DNA of 9,898 nucleotides, from contig JALWTJ010000567.1 of NCBI GenBank assembly GCA_027082895.1, forward strand, positions 1 through 9,898, given 5' to 3'. Positions within the stretch are counted from its first letter, which is position 1. Every line of letters starts with the position of its first letter. Shown here in pieces: positions 5,068-9,898 of this stretch. Source of the stretch: Hyphomicrobiales bacterium. Its GTDB lineage: Bacteria; Pseudomonadota; Alphaproteobacteria; Rhizobiales; Devosiaceae. The notes below the pieces were generated by a model, which saw only the letters and a list, made by a program, of their open reading frames with translations, had not been told where the DNA came from and ran no database searches. The position numbers and the translations under genes are program-made.

Positions 5068-6336
5068 ATGCAGCTGCGCCGTGTTGTCGTCACCGGAATG
5101 GGCATTGTCTCCCCGCTCGGGGTCGGGCTGGACCATGCGTGGGGCAACCTGCTCGAGGGAAAAAGCGGCGCGTCGCGCATTGACGCTTTCAAGGTAGACG
5201 ATCTGGCCTGCCAGATTGCCTGCCACCTGCCCAGGGGAGATGCGGCGGAGGGAAAATTCAATCCCGACGACTGGATGGACCCCAAGGACCAGCGCAAGGT
5301 TGACCCCTTCATCGTCTATGCCATGTCCGCCGCCACCCAGGCGCTGACCGATTCCGGCTATGAAGCGCGCACCGAAACACAGAAGGAGCGTGCCGGGGTT
5401 CTCATCGGATCCGGAATCGGGGGCATCGGGGGCATTGCCGAAACCGCCCTCAGTCTGGACCAGCGCGGTCCGCGCCGCGTCAGCCCCTTTTTCATTCCCG
5501 GCCGCCTGATCAACCTGTGTTCGGGCTATGTATCCATTCGTCACGGGTTGAAGGGGCCGAACCATTCCGTGGTGACCGCCTGTTCTACCGGCTCCCACGC
5601 CATTGGAGATGCGGCCCGCCTGATCGCTCTGGACGATGCCGATATCATGGTGGCCGGCGGTTCTGAATCCCCCATCGTGCGCATTTCCATTGCCGGATTT
5701 GCTGCCAGCCGCGCCCTGTCCACCGGCTTCAACGACCAGCCCGAAAAGGCCTCGCGCCCCTATGACAGGGACCGGGACGGTTTTGTGATGGGCGAGGGGG
5801 CCGGCGTGGTGGTGCTGGAGGAATATGAACATGCCAGGGCGCGCGGCGCCCATATATATGGCGAGGTGATCGGCTACGGCCTGAGCGGAGACGCCCACCA
5901 TATCACCGCCCCCGCCCCCGATGGCAATGGCGGCTTCCGCTCCATGCAGGCCGCCGTCAGGAGAGCCGGCATCAGTCCCGCCGACATCGACTATATCAAT
6001 GCCCACGGTACCTCGACCCCGCTCGGGGACGAGATCGAACTGGGCGCCGTCACCCGTCTGCTGGGGGAGGCAGCGAAAAACGTGGTCATGTCCTCCACCA
6101 AGTCTTCCATCGGCCATCTGCTGGGGGCTGCCGGGGCGGTGGAGGCCATCTTTTCCCTGCTCGCCATTCGCGACAATATCGCCCCCCCGACCATAAATCT
6201 TGACAATCCGTCCGTGGATACTGCCATCAACCTGGCGCCCAATGCCCCCGTGCGCAAGCCGATCAACGTTGCCCTTTCCAACTCGTTCGGCTTTGGCGGC
6301 ACCAATGCGTCCCTCATTTTCCGTGCCGTTGACTGA
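5068..6336 (+). CDS. fabF: 3-oxoacyl-ACP synthase II FabF
   Basis: FabF condenses malonyl-ACP with acyl-ACP, releasing CO2 and lengthening the chain by two carbons. In the family it is also the enzyme that adjusts unsaturated chain length with temperature. The 422-residue protein has the thiolase fold and an intact Cys-His-His triad: Cys172 in VVTACSTGSHAIG, His313 in NAHGTSTPLGD and His350 in KSSIGHLLGAAGAVEA, with Lys345 nearby. The glycine-rich C-terminal loop SNSFGFGGTNASL (404-416) is present. The start MQLRRVVVTGMGIVSPLG fits the family. The ribosome binding site is weak (GGGGA at 5052-5056, 11 nt before the ATG). It sits directly after acpP, and the two are probably co-transcribed. Confidence 0.97.
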   Translation: MQLRRVVVTGMGIVSPLGVGLDHAWGNLLEGKSGASRIDAFKVDDLACQIACHLPRGDAAEGKFNPDDWMDPKDQRKVDPFIVYAMSAATQALTDSGYEARTETQKERAGVLIGSGIGGIGGIAETALSLDQRGPRRVSPFFIPGRLINLCSGYVSIRHGLKGPNHSVVTACSTGSHAIGDAARLIALDDADIMVAGGSESPIVRISIAGFAASRALSTGFNDQPEKASRPYDRDRDGFVMGEGAGVVVLEEYEHARARGAHIYGEVIGYGLSGDAHHITAPAPDGNGGFRSMQAAVRRAGISPADIDYINAHGTSTPLGDEIELGAVTRLLGEAAKNVVMSSTKSSIGHLLGAAGAVEAIFSLLAIRDNIAPPTINLDNPSVDTAINLAPNAPVRKPINVALSNSFGFGGTNASLIFRAVD

Positions 6337-6446
6337 CCCGGGCCTTCCTTTTCGGCAACGGGATTTTCACGGACCGGAAAACCTGCTACGTCCCATGGTT
6401 CCATCCGTTTTCTTTCCCCCTTTCGAGTTTGCCGAGTTCCGTTGCC

Positions 6447-7565
6447 ATGAGAGATAAGAAGAAGAACAGGAAGAAACGTCGCCGTCGTTCAGGAAACGGT
6501 TTCATTGATCTGCTCAACGCCCTGCTGACACTTGTTGTTCTGGGCATGCTGGCGGTGGCGGGACTGGTCTATTTCGGGGTCCAGCGTTTTTATGCCGATG
6601 GGCCCGTCAGTCAGGACCGGGTGTTTCAGGTGGAGCGGGGCGCCAACCTTTCGGGCATTGCCAGTGCCCTTGAGGCGGAAAATCTGATCGCCGATCGCTG
6701 GACCTTTCAGGCCGGGGCCCTGGCCCAGCGCAAGCAGAACGCCATTCGGGCCGGGGAATACCGCATCCCGGCCAATGCCTCCATGGCCGATATTCTCAAG
6801 GAGATCACCGAGGGGCGCGCCATCACCTATTCGGTGACCCTGCCCGAAGGGTTTACCTCCTGGCAGGTCGTGCAGCGCCTGAATGCAACCGATGGCCTGG
6901 TGGGCGAAATTGACCAGATCCCTCCCGAAGGATCGCTTCTTCCCGACACCTACAGTTTCGAGCGCGGATCGGATCGGAAGGCCATCCTGGAGCGCATGCA
7001 CCAGATTCAGCAGGACCGGCTGGCCGAAATCTGGGCCAACCGTGATCCGGACCTGCCCATTTCCACCCCCGAAGAACTGGTTACCCTCGCTTCCATCGTT
7101 GAAAAGGAAACCGGTCTGGCCGAGGAGAGGCCACAGGTGGCGGCCGTGTTCATCAACCGGTTGCGCCGGGGCATGCGCCTGCAATCCGATCCCACCATCA
7201 TTTATGGCATCACCAATGGCGAGGGGACCCTGGGGCGGGGCCTGCGCCGTTCCGAAATCGAGGCCGCCAACCCCTACAACACCTACCAGATCGACGGCCT
7301 GCCTCCCGGGCCTATTTCCAATCCGGGCATCGATTCCCTGAAGGCCGTTGCCAACCCCGCCGACAGCGATGCGCTTTATTTTGTTGCCGATGGCACCGGT
7401 GGTCATGCTTTTGCCAATTCTTACGCGCAGCATCAGCAGAACGTGGCCCGCTGGCGCCAGATCGAGCGCGAACGGGCCCAGGCTCAGGCAGATGCGCAAG
7501 CCGAGGCCGAAGCGGCGGCGGCGCGTGACGCCCTTGAGGCGGAACAGGCTGCGGAGCACAATTGA
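6447..7565 (+). CDS. mltG: Endolytic murein transglycosylase MltG (YceG family)
   Basis: MltG cuts nascent glycan strands within the chain from the periplasmic face of the inner membrane and is thought to end glycan polymerisation. The 372-residue protein has a strongly basic cytoplasmic N-terminus (residues 2-14). One membrane helix follows, at about 24-45, then a LysM-like region (about 58-125) and the YceG catalytic domain. The catalytic glutamate is Glu219 in ASIVEKETG, and LLPDTYSF (164-171), FINRLRRGMRLQSDPTIIYG and PYNTY are conserved features. The C-terminus from about 337 is an extra Ala/Glu/Gln-rich stretch that looks like a charged helix. The frame stays open upstream through a TTG at 6429, but ATG 6447 gives the usual basic-TM layout. 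No strong ribosome binding site is visible. It follows fabF by 110 bases, a common neighbour. Confidence 0.95.
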   Translation: MRDKKKNRKKRRRRSGNGFIDLLNALLTLVVLGMLAVAGLVYFGVQRFYADGPVSQDRVFQVERGANLSGIASALEAENLIADRWTFQAGALAQRKQNAIRAGEYRIPANASMADILKEITEGRAITYSVTLPEGFTSWQVVQRLNATDGLVGEIDQIPPEGSLLPDTYSFERGSDRKAILERMHQIQQDRLAEIWANRDPDLPISTPEELVTLASIVEKETGLAEERPQVAAVFINRLRRGMRLQSDPTIIYGITNGEGTLGRGLRRSEIEAANPYNTYQIDGLPPGPISNPGIDSLKAVANPADSDALYFVADGTGGHAFANSYAQHQQNVARWRQIERERAQAQADAQAEAEAAAARDALEAEQAAEHN

Positions 7566-7574
7566 GTGGTTTGG

Positions 7575-7598
7575 AAGGAGGCGGGGGGCCGCCCTTTT
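7575..7598 (+). terminator. Hairpin after mltG, possible terminator or attenuator
   Basis: GGCGG (7580-7584) pairs with CCGCC (7589-7593) around a GGGG loop. With A7579 bulged, the stem extends through AAGG (7575-7578) with CTTT (7594-7597). It begins ten bases after the mltG stop and ends in a short T-run, so it may end or weaken transcription toward yicC. The T-run is short and lies largely in the stem, so full termination is doubtful. The left arm contains AAGGAGG (7575-7581), an ideal Shine-Dalgarno sequence with no start codon at the right distance. Confidence 0.4.
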
Positions 7599-7633
7599 GC
7601 AAATCGGAGTGACAACCCGGGGCAGCAAAAGAA

Positions 7634-8551
7634 ATGAGTTCATCCAAGATGAGAGCACTTGCCCTGAGACTTTCCAGCATGACCGGATATGCCCGCGCCA
7701 CCGCTTCGGTGGAAGGGGCCAACATCCAGACCGAAATCAAGTCCGTCAATGCGCGCGGGCTGGACATCCGCCTCCGCCTCGGGGGAGGGCTGGACGCCCT
7801 GGAACCGCGCATTCGCCGTTTGCTGGGGGACCGCCTGACTCGTGGTTCCATCAATTGCACGGTAACCCTGCAACGGGACGGGGGCACCGCGGAACTGGTC
7901 ATCAACCAGCAGGCCCTGGGTGCGGTGCTGGATGCCATCGACGCCCTGTCGGGAAAGATCGAGGCCGACAGGCCACGCCTCGACGGCATTCTGGGCATAA
8001 AGGGCGTGCTGGAAACCCGCGAAACCGGATTGACGGCGGAGGTGGAGGAACGGATCCATGCCGCCATCATCCTGCAGGTGGAAACCTGCATCGACGACCT
8101 GATCGAGGCCCGCCGCCAGGAGGGGGCGCGGCTTTCCGAAGTGGTCATGGCCCAGATCAACGAGATCGAGCGCCTGACCCTTGCTGCCCTCAATCATCCG
8201 GCCCGCCAACGCGACGTGTTCGCCAGGAGGATCAGCCGCCAGATTGCCGAACTCAGTGAAGCCGACCCCCACCTGTCCGAGGAGCGCCTGCACCAGGAGG
8301 CCCTCATTCTTGCCACCAAGGCGGATATTCGCGAGGAACTGGACCGGCTTCAGGCCCATATCGATTCGGCCCGCCAGCTGATTGCCGGAGGCGGCGCCAT
8401 CGGTCGCAAGCTGGATTTTCTGGCCCAGGAATTCAACCGCGAAGCCAACACCCTGTGCTCCAAGAGCCATGCGGTTGAACTCACTGCCATCGGGCTGGAT
8501 CTCAAGTCGGTGATCGACCAGTTGCGCGAACAGGTGGCCAATATCGAGTGA
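7634..8551 (+). CDS. yicC: YicC family endoribonuclease
   Basis: YicC proteins are widespread in bacteria; the E. coli member has been reported to be an endoribonuclease that affects small-RNA levels. The 305-residue reading shows the N-terminal YicC domain starting LSSMTGYARA (13-22) with SVNARGLDIRLRL (37-49). The C-terminal DUF1732 domain has EALILATKADIREELDRLQAHI (222-243), GRKLDFLAQEFNREANTLCSKS (257-278) and ends LREQVANIE, all family hallmarks. The start is uncertain: family members usually begin 3-5 residues before MTGYAR. ATG codons at 7634, 7649 and 7679 are in frame and none has a clear ribosome binding site; I give the longest, since a stop lies at 7610. It sits between mltG and gmk, a conserved order. 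Confidence 0.93.
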   Translation: MSSSKMRALALRLSSMTGYARATASVEGANIQTEIKSVNARGLDIRLRLGGGLDALEPRIRRLLGDRLTRGSINCTVTLQRDGGTAELVINQQALGAVLDAIDALSGKIEADRPRLDGILGIKGVLETRETGLTAEVEERIHAAIILQVETCIDDLIEARRQEGARLSEVVMAQINEIERLTLAALNHPARQRDVFARRISRQIAELSEADPHLSEERLHQEALILATKADIREELDRLQAHIDSARQLIAGGGAIGRKLDFLAQEFNREANTLCSKSHAVELTAIGLDLKSVIDQLREQVANIE

Positions 8552-8652
8552 ACCCACCGGGGCCGCACGGATCCGGTGCCGCGGTATGGTTTTGCATTGC
8601 CCGTTTGCGTCTTTTTCCTGGAACGGGTCCGTCTCTCGCGCTCCCGGTTGCC

Positions 8653-8672
8653 ATTGGGTACAGAAACCCAAT
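8653..8672. repeat. Perfect hairpin ATTGGGT-N6-ACCCAAT upstream of gmk
   Basis: ATTGGGT (8653-8659) and ACCCAAT (8666-8672) are perfect inverted arms around ACAGAA. It lies in the 236-base yicC-gmk gap, 115 bases before gmk. It could be an operator or an RNA hairpin. It lacks a T-tract and is AT-richer than its surroundings. A loose TTGAGT (8688-8693) follows but I could not pair it with a convincing -10 box. The rest of the gap shows only a weak inverted repeat, CACCGG (8555-8560) with CCGGTG (8573-8578). Confidence 0.4.
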
Positions 8673-8787
8673 TTCCGCAATTTCGCTTGAGTGATACGGC
8701 AATTCGGATAGGTTGACCGGCAGGAAGAAGCGGTGCGGGCATGCATTGCGGCAGGCCGCGCAAATGTACGGGAACGGGGGCGGACAA

Positions 8788-9426
8788 ATGGAATTTTCAC
8801 GTCGCGGGGTCATGCTGGTCATCGCGTCCCCGTCCGGAGCCGGGAAATCCTCCATCACCCGCACCCTGCTGGCCGAACAGGACAATCTGACCATGTCCGT
8901 TTCCGTCACCACCCGCCCGATGCGTGATGGCGAAGTGGATGGTAAGGACTACCATTTCGTCAGTATCGAGAAATTCAAGGCCATGCGGGACGCCGGTGAA
9001 CTGCTGGAATGGGCCAGGGTCCATTCCAACTATTACGGCACCCCGGTGGCAGACGTGGACCAGCGGATCGAGAACGGGCACGATGTGGTGTTCGATATCG
9101 ACTATCAGGGCACCCAGCAACTGTACGAAAAGCGCCGGGAACATCTGGTCAGCGTGTTTCTGCTTCCCCCCTCGATCCCCGAGCTTCGTGCCCGTCTCAA
9201 GGGACGTGCCCTGGACAGCGACGAGGTGATTGCCCGGCGCTTGCAAAATGCCCGCACGGAAATGGAACATTGGGCTGAATATGATTATGTGCTGGTCAAT
9301 GATGATCTGGCCGAAACGACCCGCAAGGTGACCGGCATCCTTGCTGCCGCCCGCATCGCGCGCACGCGCCAGAAGGATCTGAGCGTCTTCGTCAAGGCCC
9401 TGCAGGAGCAGATTGACGAGCTGTAA
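8788..9426 (+). CDS. gmk: Guanylate kinase
   Basis: Gmk transfers phosphate from ATP to GMP (or dGMP), giving GDP for RNA, DNA and signalling nucleotide pools in the cytoplasm. The 212-residue protein has the usual length. The P-loop SPSGAGKSS lies at 14-22, and the GMP-binding segment VSVTTRPMRDGEVDGKDYHF at 38-57 includes Arg43 and Arg46. The remaining GMP-site and lid regions are seen as ELLEWARVHSNYYGTP (71-86), VVFDIDYQGTQQL and the arginine-rich RLKGRALDSDEVIARRLQNA (136-155). I chose ATG 8788, with a G-rich stretch (GGGGCGGA) just upstream, because the family starts a few residues before the first strand. In-frame ATG 8764 would add eight unlike residues. It follows yicC, as in many proteobacteria, and converges on rsmA. 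Confidence 0.96.
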   Translation: MEFSRRGVMLVIASPSGAGKSSITRTLLAEQDNLTMSVSVTTRPMRDGEVDGKDYHFVSIEKFKAMRDAGELLEWARVHSNYYGTPVADVDQRIENGHDVVFDIDYQGTQQLYEKRREHLVSVFLLPPSIPELRARLKGRALDSDEVIARRLQNARTEMEHWAEYDYVLVNDDLAETTRKVTGILAAARIARTRQKDLSVFVKALQEQIDEL

Positions 9427-9437
9427 GGGCCGTGCCG

Positions 9438-9452
9438 GGGCCGTTTCGGCCC
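9438..9452. terminator. Hairpin between convergent gmk and rsmA, possible two-way terminator
   Basis: GGGCCG (9438-9443) and CGGCCC (9447-9452) form a 6-bp GC stem around TTT in the 29-base space between the two stop codons. Neither side has a T-tract, so it would be a poor intrinsic terminator. Its place between convergent genes is the main argument for it. Confidence 0.35.
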
Positions 9453-9455
9453 GTA

Positions 9456-9898
9456 TCAGGTGGATGCAGTTCCCTGTTCCTGCAACCATGCCGCCATATC
9501 CAGGAAAGCGGAAACGGGCAATGTTTCTGCCCGTTCCGTGCCCGTCAGTCCCGCCGCCTCCAGTAATGGCGCTAAAGGTACCCCGAGGCTTTTCAGGCTT
9601 TGCCGGATCATCTTGCGGCGTTGCCCGAAAGCGGCCCGTGTCACCCGGGACATCAGTACAGGGGAAACGGCACGCGCATCGGCCCGTGGTTTCAGGTGCA
9701 CCACCGCGGAAACCACCTTGGGGGCAGGGGTGAAGGCCCGGGGATGAACATCAAACATCAGCCGGGCATGGGTTCGCCAGCCGCACAGCACCCCCAGACG
9801 GCCATACGCCTTTTCCCCCGGTCGGGCGCAGATGCGTTGTGCCACTTCCTTTTGAAACATCAGCACCAGCCCGTCAAAGAAGGGCGGCCAGTCTTGGC
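9456..9898 (-). CDS. rsmA: 16S rRNA dimethyladenosine transferase RsmA (KsgA), C-terminal part (cut by window edge)
   Basis: RsmA uses S-adenosylmethionine to dimethylate two adjacent adenosines near the 3' end of 16S rRNA, a late checkpoint in small-subunit assembly. The minus-strand frame enters from the right edge as QDWPPFFDGLVLMFQKEVAQRI. It continues through the conserved FTPAPKVVSAVVHLKP, the AAFGQRRKMIRQSLKSLG helix of the C-terminal RNA-binding domain, and a normal end at TGA (9456-9458). The SAM-binding motif and catalytic NLPY-type motif lie beyond the window. About 147 residues are visible. Its stop lies 29 bases from that of gmk, convergent. Confidence 0.96.
   Translation of the reverse strand, partial: QDWPPFFDGLVLMFQKEVAQRICARPGEKAYGRLGVLCGWRTHARLMFDVHPRAFTPAPKVVSAVVHLKPRADARAVSPVLMSRVTRAAFGQRRKMIRQSLKSLGVPLAPLLEAAGLTGTERAETLPVSAFLDMAAWLQEQGTAST

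Noticed and set aside
4759..6117. Long open frame (452 codons) on the minus strand opposite acpP and fabF
   Set aside because: Same reason: both sense genes are certain, and the antisense product is Gly/His-rich with no recognisable domain. The frames opposite mltG (6489-7658) and yicC (7640-8800) were rejected likewise.
2667..6336. Fab cluster without fabH or plsX considered as an incomplete pathway
   Set aside because: Alphaproteobacteria commonly keep plsX-fabH elsewhere on the chromosome, so their absence here is normal.

Overview
The window is an ordinary, gene-dense piece of chromosome from a high-GC alphaproteobacterium. Gene order and protein sequence point the same way: rpsF-rpsR-rplI-dnaB on one strand, divergent from fabD-fabG-acpP-fabF-mltG-yicC-gmk on the other, with gmk running into rsmA. 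The ACP begins MSEVADRV and the FabG begins MFDLKDK, both in alphaproteobacterial style. I cannot fix the order or genus. I see no mobile element, CRISPR array, tRNA, rRNA or phage gene, and every protein-coding gene belongs to a well-known core family.

Layout. Positions 1-588 (minus) hold the N-terminal part of the replicative helicase DnaB, cut by the window edge. A 313-base gap follows; it contains a strong intrinsic terminator for the ribosomal-protein operon. The minus-strand operon rpsF-rpsR-rplI occupies 902-2233. Positions 2234-2666 are a 433-base divergent control region. It has a candidate rpsF promoter, an rpsF leader of about 180 nt rich in inverted repeats, and a candidate fabD promoter. 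The plus strand then carries the fatty-acid genes fabD (2667-3617), fabG (3733-4470), acpP (4798-5034) and fabF (5068-6336), followed by mltG (6447-7565), yicC (7634-8551) and gmk (8788-9426). The C-terminal part of rsmA (ksgA) converges from the right edge on the minus strand.

How the genes work together. FabD loads malonyl groups onto AcpP, FabF condenses, and FabG reduces the beta-keto product, so four parts of the type II fatty-acid machine lie together. MltG (septal and lateral peptidoglycan release), YicC (endoribonuclease) and Gmk (GMP to GDP) follow on the same strand. The left block supplies three ribosomal proteins and the replicative helicase. S6 and S18 form a complex in the ribosome, so a long structured leader ahead of rpsF is a natural place for feedback control.

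I found no clearly new system. The most interesting signals are non-coding: the rpsF leader with competing hairpins and TCAAAAG-type repeats, a 16-base palindrome within it, a copy of a recurrent alphaproteobacterial intergenic sequence between fabG and acpP, competing hairpins in the acpP leader, and a perfect Shine-Dalgarno-like heptamer folded into a hairpin between mltG and yicC. All are modest and need computation to confirm.
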